A stretch of 64,000 nucleotides of DNA from the NCBI RefSeq assembly GCF_027579695.1, contig NC_083575.1:36121382-36185381 (forward strand), in the 5' to 3' direction. Both the position numbers and the translations under genes were made by a program. This document shows positions 54,935-64,000 of this stretch, piece by piece. The DNA is from Neoarius graeffei (lineage: Eukaryota; Chordata; Actinopteri; Siluriformes; Ariidae). Under the pieces are notes generated by a model that saw only the letters and a program-made list of their open reading frames with translations, searched no databases and was not told where the DNA came from. Numbering within the stretch: the stretch's first letter is position 1; each line of letters opens with the position of its first letter.

Positions 54935-55225
54935 GAGGCTGGGCTGCATCGCGCTGTCACGAGGGGGAAAAACTCACGCACACATTAGGCGAACTGGGGA
55001 AAGTTATAACGGAATGATTTCGCACTGTAGTTGGGTTGAGCACATATATTTCTATGATTCTGGATCTGAAATAGCAATGTTATAAGGTCGGCTATAACAT
55101 AAGCCTAGCGCAATTCATCCTACACGATGTTCGTCATTTTTAGAGGAGGCTGAGCCTCCCTCGTTGTCTTAGAGCAATCGCCCCCTGCCCTGCACAGGAC
55201 AAGTGGCTACAGGTAATGGATAGAT

Positions 55226-55599
55226 GACCTTATTACTGCTCGTCTAATTATGTATGTTTGTATGTGCTTTCAGTGACTGCCCTAATCAGAGAGAGAGCAT
55301 TGACCTTGAGCATTGAGCTTGAAAGCTGCAAGCTAGCGATTGCCCCTTTTCTGTTGGTTTGTGCCTTTGGTTGAGTTTTTGAAAACACACTAAAAAGTGC
55401 GGTGAGAATAAAGGTGAGTGTGGAGCTCAGCTAAAATTCCACCTGCCTCCTAAGTATTTCTATGCACCAGGACAGGATAAAACACGCAGCTGTCTAATAG
55501 CTTGTTTCTATTGGTCTGGCATTTGTAGCATTGTACGCAGGTAGTGCGTAACATCTTGAATGTTAGCTGGTGAATCCACTGGTCATCCCAAATGCGCCA
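55226..55599. other. Non-coding, no recognised repeat
   Basis: Nothing supported. Confidence 0.5.
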
Positions 55600-55860
55600 T
55601 TGCACCCATTACCCTTCAATGATGTCCCTTTAGAAAGAACTGGCATGGACCTCATCGGGCCATTAGAGAGGTGTACGAGGGTATCGCTTTGTGTTAATCC
55701 TAGTGGATCACGCAACACGTGAGGATATCTAGAAGCAGTCCCTCTGTGCAACATCTCAGCATGCAGTATTGCGGAGGAGGCACTCAGTTATTTCATGAGT
55801 TGGGATTATGAAAGAGATTCTAACTGACAAGGGCACCATGTTTATATCAATTACACCATG
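55600..55860 (+). pseudogene. Gypsy integrase scrap
   Basis: In changing frames: GMDLIGP-like start (near 55645), VLILVDHATR, LEAVPLCN-like and ILTDKGTMF-like pieces, i.e. the first two Asp blocks of a gypsy integrase core. Isolated fragment without LTRs. Confidence 0.6.
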
Positions 55861-56042
55861 AAAACTTTCAAAATTATTAGGCTTTAACTCAATTTGCACC
55901 ACTGGACGAAATAAAAACTCTACTCGAAAACAAAGCCTCAAAAATAAAAAAGCAACAAAATATGTAATAAAAGTATTTGATGGGAAGAATGTATCTTTTT
56001 TTTATTATTCAAGAATTATTATTCTAGCATTTTTCACAAACT

Positions 56043-56417
56043 GGGCGGCACGGTGGTGTAGTGGTTAGCACTGCCGCCTCACAGCAAGAAGGTTCTGGGT
56101 TCAAGCTCAGTGGCCAACAGAGGCCTTTCTGTGTAGAGTTTGCATGTTCTCCCCGTGTCTGCGTGGGTTTCCTCCGGGTGCTCCGGTTTCCCCCACAGTC
56201 CAAAGACATGCAGGTTAGGTTAACTGGTGACTCTAAATTGACCGTAGGTGTGAATGTGAGTGTGAATGGTTGTCTGTGTCTATGTGTCAGCCCTGTGATG
56301 ACCTGGCGACTTGTCCAGGGTGTACCCCGCCTTTCGCCCGTAGTCAGCTGGGATAGGCTCCAGCTTGCCTGCGACCCTGTAGAAGGATAAAGCGGCTAGA
56401 GATAATGAGATGAGATG
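56043..56417 (+). mobile_element. V-SINE copy
   Basis: Complete. It is part of a 446-bp tandem duplication whose units begin GTATTTGATGGGAAGAATG at 55973 and 56419, so its flanks repeat over 70 bp and no ordinary target duplication can be recognised. Confidence 0.93.
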
Positions 56418-56488
56418 AGTATTTGATGGGAAGAATGTATCTTTTTTTTATTATTCAAGAATTATTATTCTAGCATTTTTCACAAACT

Positions 56489-57385
56489 GGGCGGCACGGT
56501 GGTGTAGTGGTTAGCACTGCCGCCTCACAGCAAGAAGGTTCTGGGTTCAAGCTCAGTGGCCAACAGAGGCCTTTCTGTGTAGAGTTTGCATGTTCTCCCC
56601 GTGTCTGCGTGGGTTTCCTCCGGGTGCTCCGGTTTCCCCCACAGTCCAAAGACATGCAAGTTAGGCTAATTGGTGGCTCTAAATTGACCATGAATGGTTG
56701 TATGTCTCTATTGCCCCTTTTCCACCAAAGCAGTTCCAGGGCTGGTTCGGGGCCAGTGCTTAGTTTGGAACCGGTTTTCTGTTTCCACTGACAAAGAACT
56801 GGCTCTGGGGCCAGAAAAACCGGTTCCAGGCTAGCACCAACTCTCTGCTGGGCCAGAGGAAAGAACCACTTACGTCAGCGGGGGGGGCGGAGTTGTTAAG
56901 ACCAACAACAATAACAAGACCGCGAAAGATCGCCATTTTTAAGCGACGAGAAGCAGCAGCTGTACAAACGCGAAGTCATCCATTATTATTGTTGTTGTTG
57001 CTGCTGCTTCTTCCGTGTTGTTTTTGCTTCGATATTCGCGCCAAGGTTTATGCAAACGTAGCGACGTAACTGACGTATACAACGACGTAACTGACGTATA
57101 CAGCGACGTAATGACGTGGCTTCCCTTAGCACCACGAGCTATGGAAAAGCAAACTGGTTCTCAGCTGGCTCGCAAGTTGAACGAGTTGTGAACCAGCACC
57201 AGCCCTGGCCCCGAACCAGCCCTGGAACTGATTTGGTGGAAAAGGGGTATATGTGTCAGCCCTGTGATGACCTGGCGACTTGTCCAGGGTGTACCCCGCC
57301 TTTCGCCCGTAGTCAGCTGGGATAGGCTCCAGCTTGCCTGCGACCCTGTAGAACAGGATAAAGCGGCTACAGATAATGGGTGGAT
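56489..57385 (+). mobile_element. V-SINE copy, duplicated head and older-type tail, split by a MITE
   Basis: The head and core to about 56655 are nearly identical to 56043-56210. Beyond that it follows the older subfamily (AGGCTAATTGGTGGCTC), as expected from unequal exchange between two SINEs. A 538-bp MITE interrupts it. Confidence 0.9.
56712..57249. mobile_element. Harbinger-like MITE
   Basis: Termini TGCCCCTTTTCCACCAAA and complement, each followed by a longer matching block (CAGGGCTGGTTCGGGGCC). TAT at 56709-56711 and 57250-57252. A 3-bp duplication suggests PIF/Harbinger. GACGTAACTGACGTATAC repeats occur at 57061-57115. Confidence 0.75.
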
Positions 57386-57878
57386 GGATTTCTCACAAAT
57401 TGCTCCTGTCATTTCGTGGGTTTGTTTACATTCTAAGCAGAAATGATTTTGTCAGACTTTTTGTATACAAGTTTTTATTTATTGAATTTGCAAAAAATAA
57501 AAATGCACTGTTTCTCAAAATTCAGTGAATGTGGATAGAATAAAACAATTACACTCAATCTCGTCATATATTGGGGCGATGTGGCTTGTGGGCTATCAGC
57601 TCATATACGACTCGATTTCGTGGAATAACTGTATTTTAAATATATACAGTGCTCAGCGTAAATTAGTACACCCCCTTTGAAAAGTAACATTTTAAACAAT
57701 ATCTCAATAAACACAAACAATTTCCAAAATGTTGAAAAGACAAAGTTTAATATAACATCTGTTTAACTTATAACGTGAAAGTAAGGTTAATGATATAACT
57801 TAGATTACACATTTTTCAGTTTTACTCAAATTTGGGTGGTGCAAAAATGAGTACACCCCACAACAAAAACTACTACAT

Positions 57879-58901
57879 CTAGTACTTTGTATGGCCTCCA
57901 TGATTTTTAATGACAGCACCAAGTCTTCTAGGCATGGAATGAACAAGTTGGCGACATTTTGCAACATCAGTCTTTTTCCATTCTTCAACAATGACCTCTT
58001 TTAGTGACTGGATGCTGGATGGAGAGTGATGCTCAACTTGTCTCTTCAGAATTCCCCATAGGTGTTCGATTGGGTTCAGATCAGGAGACATACTTGGCCA
58101 CTGAATCACTTTCACCCTGTTCCTCTTCAGAAATCCAACAGTGGCCTTAGATGTGTGTTTAGGATCATTGTCATGATGGAAAAGTGCACAACGACCAAGG
58201 GCATGGAGTGATGGCAGCATCTTCTCTTTCAGTATAGAGCAATACATCTGACTCTGTGAATTCATGATGCCATCAGTGAAATGCAGCTCCCCGACACCAG
58301 CAGCACTCATGTAGCCCCACATAAGGACACTGCCACCACCATGTTTCACTGTAGGCACCATGCAGTTTTCTTTGTATTCCTCACCTTTGCGACGCCATAC
58401 AGTTTTGAAGCCATCAGTTCCAAAAACATTTATCTTGGTCTCATCACTCCAGAGTATAGAGTCCCAGTAGTCTTCATCTTTGTCAGCATGGACCCTGGCA
58501 AACTGTAGGTGGGCTTTTTTGTGCCTGGGCTTTAGGAGAGGCTTCTTTCGTGGACGGCATCCATGCATGCCATTCCTCTGCAGTGTACGCCGTATTGTGT
58601 CACGGGAAATAGTCACCCCAGTTTGGCTTTCTACTTCTTTAGATAACTGCAGTGAACTTGCACGCCGATTTTGTTCAACCCTTCTCATCAGAAGACGCTC
58701 CTGTCGAGGTGTTAACTTCCGTGGACGACCTGGACGTCTCTGTGAGATGGTTGCAGTTCCATCTTTCTTAAATTTTTGTACCACTTTTGCTACAGTATTC
58801 TGACTGATATGTAAAGCTTTGCTGATCTTCTTGTAGCCTTCACCTTTGTGGTGGAAAGAAATTTTCTTTGGGGAATTCTGAAGAGACAAGTTGAGCATCA
58901 C
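57879..58901 (-). CDS. Tc1-like transposase, complete catalytic domain, altered N-terminus
   Basis: 340 open codons. The first ~20 residues (MMLNLSLQNSPKKISFHHKG) come from the captured inverted repeat, so most of the first helix-turn-helix is gone. Intact from EGYKKISKALHISQNTVAKV on. A GRPRKLT hook, second helix-turn-helix, and catalytic blocks [26 protein letters not shown] and [12 protein letters not shown] (Glu 34 residues after the second Asp) follow. C-terminus MPRRLGAVIKNHGGHTKY. This is the only full-length catalytic frame in the window. With a shortened DNA-binding part it may bind ends poorly. Confidence 0.88.
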   Translation of the reverse strand: MMLNLSLQNSPKKISFHHKGEGYKKISKALHISQNTVAKVVQKFKKDGTATISQRRPGRPRKLTPRQERLLMRRVEQNRRASSLQLSKEVESQTGVTISRDTIRRTLQRNGMHGCRPRKKPLLKPRHKKAHLQFARVHADKDEDYWDSILWSDETKINVFGTDGFKTVWRRKGEEYKENCMVPTVKHGGGSVLMWGYMSAAGVGELHFTDGIMNSQSQMYCSILKEKMLPSLHALGRCALFHHDNDPKHTSKATVGFLKRNRVKVIQWPSMSPDLNPIEHLWGILKRQVEHHSPSSIQSLKEVIVEEWKKTDVAKCRQLVHSMPRRLGAVIKNHGGHTKY

Positions 58902-59048
58902 TCTCCATCCAGCATCCAGTCACTAAAAGAGGTCATTGTTGAAGAATGGAAAAAGATTGATGTTGTAAAATGTCACCAACTTGTTCATTCCATGCCTAGA
59001 AGACTTGGTGCTGTCATTAAAAATCATGGAGGCCATACAAAGTACTAG
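58871..59048 (+). pseudogene. Inverted duplicate of the transposase C-terminus
   Basis: Plus-strand frame reading WGILKRQVEHHSPSSIQSLK then EVIVEEWKKIDVVKCHQLVH to NHGGHTKY, matching the C-terminal 58 residues of the minus-strand transposase with three changes. It ends at the same position as the true gene's stop. This defines the breakpoint of the inverted repeat at about 58871. Confidence 0.93.
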
Positions 59049-59415
59049 ATGTAGTAGTTTTTGTTGTGGGGTGTACTCATTTTTGCACCACCCAAATTTG
59101 AGTAAAACTGAAAAAAATGTGTAATCTAAGTTTATATTATTAACCTTACTTTCATGTTATAAGTTAAACAGATGTTATATTAAACTTTGTCTTGTCAACA
59201 TTTTGGAAATTGTTTGTGTTCATTGAGATATTGTTTAAAATGTTACTTTTCAAAGAGGGTGTACTCATTTACGCTCGGCACTGTAGCTACACCAGCAAAC
59301 AAACAAACAAACAAACAAACCCCATTACCTAATAAAATAGCAATATATTATTCAGTTAAATTACAAATCAGGTTAGGACATGGACGTGCACATCTAAACC
59401 TTATGACCAAACTTA

Positions 59416-59943
59416 CACTACCGTTCAAAAGTTTGGGGTCACCCAGACAATTTTGTGTTTTCCATGAAAAGTCACACTTTTATTTCCCACCATAAGTTGT
59501 AAAATGAATAGAAAATATAGTCAAGACATTTTTCTGGCCATTTTGAGCATTTAATCGACCCCACAAATGTGATGCTCCAGAAACTCAATCTGCTCAAAGG
59601 AAGGTCAGTTTTATAGCTTCTCTAAAGAGCTCAACTGTTTTCAGCTGTGCTAACATGATTGTACAAGGGTTTTCTAATCATCCATTAGCCTTCTGAGGCA
59701 ATGAGCAAACACATTGTACCATTAGAACACTGGAGTGAGAGTTGCTGGAAATGGGCCTCTATACACCTATGGAGATATTGCACCAAAAACCAGATATTTG
59801 CAGCTAGAATAGTCATTTACCACATTAGCAATGTATAGAGTGTATTTCTGATTAGTTTAAAGTGATCTTCATTGAAAAGAACAGTGCTTTTCTTTCAAAA
59901 ATAAGGACATTTCAAAGTGACCTCAAACTTTTGAACGGTAGTG
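59416..59943. mobile_element. MITE, TIR CACTACCGTTCAAAAG, copy 1
   Basis: 528 bp, inverted termini, TA at 59414-59415 and 59944-59945. Tc1/mariner-type. No coding capacity. Confidence 0.92.
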
Positions 59944-60149
59944 TACATTATTGTTTTCCTCATTAGAGTGTATGCGCTCATCTACAAACACTTCCTGTAT
60001 GCTAAACCGCACTAAAAGCCACTGTTATTAACTAATTATTTTACTTTGAGTAAACCCATATTCACCAAATAGAAATAAAATACAACCAACTCAAATCTAA
60101 AGACAGTATTTGCGTATTTTTAAGTGCCAATAAAGTCACGGGCACTGCC

Positions 60150-60611
60150 TGGACATACATGCATCCACGGACAGGACTAGCTTTCCCATAATCCCTTTCG
60201 GCTTCGCGCATGCTCCCTGCGTTATGTACCTTGAAGCATGTCAACAAATCCAAACGTGACCTCCTGCTGAAGCTGAGCTTTCGCGTCTGCAGTATGATCG
60301 GTAAGCCCGGACTCTAAATCAGCAGCTTAGTGGCGCTTTTCTGATCCTTTCTTGTCACCTTTGTGTTCGTCTGTGACATTAAACCGAACCGGGTCTGATA
60401 AAGCACAATATCATGCAGTTAACTTTCCACCTCCAAATAACTGTAGTACAGTGAAGTTAGTGATTTTTTATTTTCACTTGTTGTATTCACTGTGGAGGAG
60501 TGGGCTGAAAATGCGCTGACAGCAGCCCTCAAATGTCAGTTTAATAATAATCTGTTGGTAGTTCGAGGATTTGTGACGTTTTACAACGCGCAGCTCTCAC
60601 TTCTCGCGAGA
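60150..60611 (+). promoter_or_regulatory. Candidate host promoter, CpG-richer island
   Basis: Within 750 bp of non-repeat sequence between two MITEs: CCCATAATCCC near 60185 (like the ACTACAATTCCC promoter element), an NRF1-like GCGCATGC at 60206-60213, a short exon-like segment ending at 60300, and a perfect TCTCGCGAGA palindrome at 60602-60611, a motif typical of vertebrate CpG-island promoters. Denser in CpG than any neighbouring DNA. Direction plus is inferred from the ATG and donor. No downstream exon is seen before the window ends. Confidence 0.45.
60294..60300 (+). CDS. Possible start of a first coding exon
   Basis: ATGATCG is followed at once by GTAAGC, a consensus 5' splice site, in the candidate promoter region. 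It would encode Met-Ile plus one base. Many vertebrate genes have such minimal first coding exons, but without a downstream exon this is speculative. Confidence 0.25.
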
Positions 60612-61037
60612 TTTTCTCCCGGTGAGTAACGAGAAGAGAGCTGGTGCCACTCAAAGGCAAAGTGGGCGTGGCTGTACATACACGTATGCATGCCTACCTA
60701 CACTACCGTTCAAAAGTTTGGGGTCACTTTGAAATGTCCTTATTTTTGAAAGAAAAGCACTGTTCTTTTCAATGAAGATCACTGTAAACTAATCAGAAAT
60801 ACACTCTATACATTGCTAATGTGGTAAATGACTATTCTAGCTGCAAATGTGTGGTTTTTGGTGCAATATCTCCATAGGTGTATAGAGGCCCATTTCCAGC
60901 AACTCTCACTCCAGTGTTCTAATGGTACAATGTGTTTGCTCATTGCCTCAGAAGGCTAATGGATGATGAGAAAACCCTTGTACAATCATGTTAGCACAGC
61001 TGAAAACAGTTTAGCTCTTTAGAGAAGCTATAAAACT

Positions 61038-62040
61038 GGGGGTGTCGTTGCTCAGGTGGATAAGGCGCCATACCATAAATCCGGGGACGGGCAATTCCAT
61101 GTAAATGTCAACCTCACCATGCAAAAATAAAGCAACATGTAATACATCAAAACCACTCCCAGAGATATCACCTAGGCCTGTATTTTACAGATGTGAATAA
61201 GTTGAACCAATTTGTAACCAACCTAATATGTCACTGTCAGTCTTTCTTTCTTATAATGTAAACCCCAAGCTAAAATCAACTTTGACCATGTACAATTCTA
61301 TATTATTGCCACAAGCCACAGAAATGTATGCTAAAATCCACAAAACAGCAAAACAATAGCCATCCTAAATATTATTTAAGAACTTTGATAGTTTTAGCTG
61401 ATATTTAGAGAGTTTTTCAAAGGGTTATGGTGGTTAAATTGCTGATTTTCTAAACATATGCCATGTCTATTTCAGACGCGTCACATCCATAACGGAATTT
61501 CGTCACATCCATAACGCTGACTTTTCCTTCCGAAACTCTGCATGAAATACAAAATATTTTAAACAAAGATTTTTTAATATTCACCTTGGACCCCTCTATC
61601 AAATGGATATCTCCATTTCGACATTAGGTTTACGATTTCACAGAGTTTGATAAAAATGTACAGTCACCCAAGAAAAGTGATACTTTTTCTGTCACATCCA
61701 TAACGCATCTTTTATTGGCGTTTTCTGGCATGCCCTAGATGTACTATGGGAATTGTTCTTGTTCTATCACTTCTCCAGTATGGTACAGCCTTAAAATATG
61801 CAACACCTGTTTAAATACTGGGAGACAATAAAACATGCACTGGGTCATTTGTTGCCATTTTGAGTTCAAGTGTCACGTCCATAACGCTGGAATTGCCCAG
61901 ACCCGGGTTTGATTCCAGCCTGAAGTCATTTCCCAATCCCTCCCCATCTCTCTCTCCCGCTCATTTCCTGTCTCTACACTGTCCTATCCAATAATAAAGG
62001 TGAAAAAAGCCCAACAAAAATCTTTAAAAAAAAAAAAGAG
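61038..62040 (+). mobile_element. tRNA-derived SINE (second type), split between A and B boxes
   Basis: A-box-like TTGCTCAGGTGGATAAGG near 61049, B-box-like GGGTTTGATTCC at 61905-61916, then the body CCCAATCCCTCCCCATCTCT and CATTTCCTGTCTCTACACTG, and an A-rich tail, a SINE body common in fish. Flanks AAGCTATAAAACT and AAACTATAAAACC form a diverged duplication. Confidence 0.85.
61089..61898. mobile_element. DNA transposon, TIR GGGCAATTCCA, with repeated ATAACG motif
   Basis: GGGCAATTCCA at left, TGGAATTGCCC at right. TCACATCCATAACG occurs at 61481, 61503 and 61692 and TCACGTCCATAACG at 61873. No transposase. Target duplication unclear (GAC on the left; an extra A precedes GAC on the right). 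Superfamily unknown. Confidence 0.75.
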
Positions 62041-62166
62041 AAACTATAAAACCGACCTTCCTTTGAGCAGATTGAGTTTCTGGAGCATCACATTTGTGGG
62101 GTCGATTAAATGCTCAAAATGGCCAGAAAAATGTCTTGACTATATTTTCTATTCATTTTACAACTT

Positions 62167-62544
62167 CTCATCTCATCTCATTATCTGTAGCCGCTTTATC
62201 CTTCTACAGGGTCGCAGGCAAGCTGGAGCCTATCCCAGCTGACTACGGGCGAAAGGCGGGGTACACCCTGGACAAGTCGCCAGGTCATCACAGGGCTGAC
62301 ACATAGACACAGACAACCATTCACACTCACATTCACACCTACGGTCAATTTAGAGTCACCAGTTAACCTAACCTGCATGTCTTTGGACTGTGGGGGAAAC
62401 CGGAGCACCCGGAGGAAACCCACGCGGACACGGGGAGAACATGCAAACTCCACACAGAAAGGCCCTCGCCGGCCCCGGGGCTCGAACCCAGGACCTTCTT
62501 GCTGTGAGGCGACAGCGCTAACCACTACACCACCGTGCCGCCCC
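62167..62544 (-). mobile_element. V-SINE copy
   Basis: Complete, with exact 12-bp duplication ATTTTACAACTT at 62155-62166 and 62545-62556. Confidence 0.96.
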
Positions 62545-62636
62545 ATTTTACAACTTATGGTGGGAAATAAAAGTGTGACTTTTCATGGAAAACACGAAAT
62601 TGTCTGGGTGACCCCAAACTTTTGAACGGTAGTGTA

Positions 62637-62940
62637 CAAATTTGAAATGTGGACATATTTAAGGGGTAGGTGCATGAGTTGTTTTGAAGTGCAAGCTGTA
62701 CAGTATGTCCCAGAATGTGCAAAAATAAGTCACATGATGAAGATGGAAAAGAGTCATGACATGAATGTGTGAGAGAAAGAGAATATGTATAATGGGTTAA
62801 ATAAATAGCCAAGCTGTGCAGTGTGTGCTGGAATGTGCAATAAAAGTTTACAGAATGAAGATGTATGACATGACCTTGAAATGTGCAAAATTGCAGTTCA
62901 GAGACAAAGTGCGTTAATGTTACAGGTTGGGAGTGTGAGG
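62637..62940. other. Probable 3' region of the adjacent LINE
   Basis: AATGTGCAAAA-type motifs recur (62716, 62830, 62880). It precedes the minus-strand RT remnant and would be its 3' UTR. Confidence 0.45.
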
Positions 62941-63700
62941 TTAGGGTTAGTGGGGGTCTCTGACCTTATTGATGAGGCCAGCTGCAGTGGGGAAAATGCT
63001 GGCCTTCTGGCATGAGGTTTTGGTTCTAATGGACCGCAACCTCCTACCAGAGGGGAGTGATCCAAAAAGTTTATGACTGGGTTGAGAGGGGTTGGCTACA
63101 ATCCGTTCTGCTTTCCTCAGGGTCTTGGACTCGTACAGGTCCAGAAGAGACGGAAGGTTGCAGCCAATTGTCCTCTCGGCAGAGTGAATGATGCGCTGCA
63201 GTCTGCCCTTGTCCCTGGCAGTGGCATCAGTGTATCAGACGGTGATGGAGGAGGTGAGGATGGACTCGAAGATGGTGGTGTAAAAGTGCACCATCATTGT
63301 CTTTGTCAGATCAAACTTCTTCAGCTGCCGCAGAAAGTACATCCTCTGCTGTGCTTTCTTGGTGAGAGAGCAGCTATTCATCTCCAGAGATGGCTTTAAG
63401 GTGGTAAAGCACAAGGCACTCAAAGGGTTTCATAACCACAGAAGTCAGGGCAATGAGTCTGTAGTCATTTAATCCTGTGATCCTTGGCTTTTTGGGGATG
63501 GGGATAATGGTGGAGGCCTTGAAGCACGCTGGCACATGGCATGTCTCCAATGAGGTGTTGAAGATGTCTGTGAACACTGGAGACAGCTGATCAGCCCAGT
63601 GCTTCAGGGTAAATGGTGAGACACAGTCGAGATCTGCTGCTTTTCAGGCATTCAGCTTCTTAAAGAAGTTGTTGATGTCCCTTTCCAGAATGGAGAGAGT
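62940..63700 (-). pseudogene. LINE reverse-transcriptase remnant
   Basis: Minus strand. 63577-63374 reads [20 protein letters not shown] then [20 protein letters not shown] and [17 protein letters not shown] blocks 1-2 of a jockey/L2-like LINE. 63423-63235 reads LTKKAQQRMYFLRQLKKFDL then MMVHFYTTIFESILTSS, a C-terminal region that normally lies well after the YxDD motif. So the catalytic core between about 63380 and 63400 is deleted. Further C-terminal pieces (RIIHSAERTIGCNLPSLL-like) continue to about 63100. Confidence 0.82.
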
Positions 63701-64000
63701 TGAGGCTTCGCAATGGTTGCTAGGATGCTACAAGTTTTAGTATCTGGTGTAAAAAAACCACAGTTGCTCGATTCTCAATCCTCCCTGCTATCATTTCCAG
63801 ATAAATCATTCATAAAGGACCACAGAAACCCCTTTAAAGATCTGGGTATTACGTGTATTATATATGCGTTAGTTTACAATATGGCGAACACAGTCAACAA
63901 AAACACATCTGATGACTTGAGCGTCTCCTGAACTTCAAAACATCGCGAAATAACAGAAAATTGCGAGAAAAGTAATTTGCGAATCCAACCGAAATAAATC
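63701..64000. other. Non-coding window end
   Basis: One ATGGCGAACACAGTC start at about 63880 opens only 16 codons. Nothing supported. Confidence 0.45.

Larger units (their letters stand above)
50915..55187. mobile_element. hAT-type element, non-autonomous
   Basis: Exact 8-bp duplication CCCTGCAC at 50907-50914 and 55188-55195. Ends CAGTGGCGGCTGG and the complement of CAGGGGCGATTGC, each followed by a GGGAGGCT block. No hAT transposase. Contains a Tc1-like element and an internal 106-bp tandem duplication. Confidence 0.85.
50596..55225 (+). mobile_element. V-SINE copy split by a 4.3-kb hAT element
   Basis: Head and core at 50596-50914; the last tail bases are at 55188-55225 (CCCTGCACAGGACAAGTGG, then GTAATGGATAG). 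It starts directly after the duplication of the previous SINE. No clear duplication of its own. Confidence 0.85.
55890..57640 (+). mobile_element. Second Crypton-like fragment, expanded by SINEs and a MITE
   Basis: The ends match 31084-31640: GACGAAATAAAAACTCTACT (exon-like DEIKTLLENKA), GGGAAGAATGTATC, CATTTTTCACAAA, and after the insertions GTTTCTCAAAATTCAGTGAA and ATACGACTCGATTTCGTGGA. The translated exon has stops. Two V-SINEs and a MITE lie inside. Confidence 0.45.
57647..59283 (-). mobile_element. Tc1-like element with 413-bp inverted repeats
   Basis: TA at 57645-57646 and 59284-59285. The left 413 bp (57647-58060) and right 413 bp (58871-59283) are inverted copies with about 4% divergence, far longer than normal Tc1 termini. 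The right arm is an inverted copy of the transposase 3' end plus 3' flank. Confidence 0.93.
60701..62634. mobile_element. MITE, TIR CACTACCGTTCAAAAG, copy 2, inverse orientation
   Basis: TA at 60699-60700 and 62635-62636. Same internal sequence as copy 1 in inverse orientation. A tRNA-derived SINE (itself split) and a V-SINE are inserted. Confidence 0.92.

Noticed and set aside
57061..57115. Direct repeats as a CRISPR array
   Set aside because: A few short tandem units within a MITE, no spacers.

Overview
The window looks like intergenic or intronic DNA from a ray-finned (teleost) fish. The main evidence is about fifteen copies of one tRNA-headed SINE with the V-SINE/DANA-type core, many 1.6-kb Tc1-like transposons, hAT, piggyBac and ISL2EU/THAP elements, and chromodomain and Gmr1-like Ty3/gypsy elements. 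The mix resembles otophysan fish such as catfishes, but the species is a guess. No complete host protein-coding gene is visible. The only host-gene candidates are a promoter-like first exon near 60.15-60.61 kb (+) and a possible terminal exon at 14448-14569 (-).

Layout. 1.2-5.4 kb: degraded Gmr1-like Ty3/gypsy element 'A', whose integrase lies upstream of reverse transcriptase and is split by a V-SINE. 6.0-7.5 kb: V-SINE, then a MITE carrying a V-SINE carrying a palindromic hAT MITE. 8.1-9.8 kb: Tc1-like element with a broken transposase. 10.8-11.7 kb: MITE with a second tRNA-derived SINE. 12.8-14.2 kb: V-SINE split by an ISL2EU-type element. 15.1-21.0 kb: Tc1/mariner husk split by a young chromodomain gypsy element on the minus strand, with near-identical LTRs, a 5-bp target duplication, a self-priming-type primer site and a deleted RT core. 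22.1-23.8 kb: THAP-transposase element with long inverted repeats and a near-perfect palindrome.

24.9-29.2 kb: Tc1 containing piggyBac containing Tc1. 29.9-34.2 kb: MITE, Crypton-like fragment, solo LTR, MITE and hAT MITE. 34.7-46.1 kb: one Tc1-like husk whose ends are 11.4 kb apart because Gmr1-like element 'B' landed inside it; B was itself entered by a LINE, an inverted-repeat MITE and a SINE. 46.3-49.9 kb: two Tc1-like elements. 50.6-55.2 kb: four-level nest (SINE, hAT, Tc1, piggyBac). 55.6-57.6 kb: gypsy integrase scrap and a second Crypton-like region with a tandemly duplicated SINE and a Harbinger-like MITE. 57.6-59.3 kb: Tc1 rebuilt with 413-bp inverted repeats by inverted capture of its own transposase end. 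59.4-62.6 kb: two related MITEs flanking the promoter-like segment, the second filled with SINEs and another MITE. 62.9-63.7 kb: LINE reverse-transcriptase remnant.

The nesting gives a relative chronology, and several insertions are confirmed by paralogous empty sites inside the window. Almost every transposase or polymerase is broken, so most copies must have been moved by enzymes encoded elsewhere. I found no CRISPR array, rRNA gene or credible functional tRNA gene.
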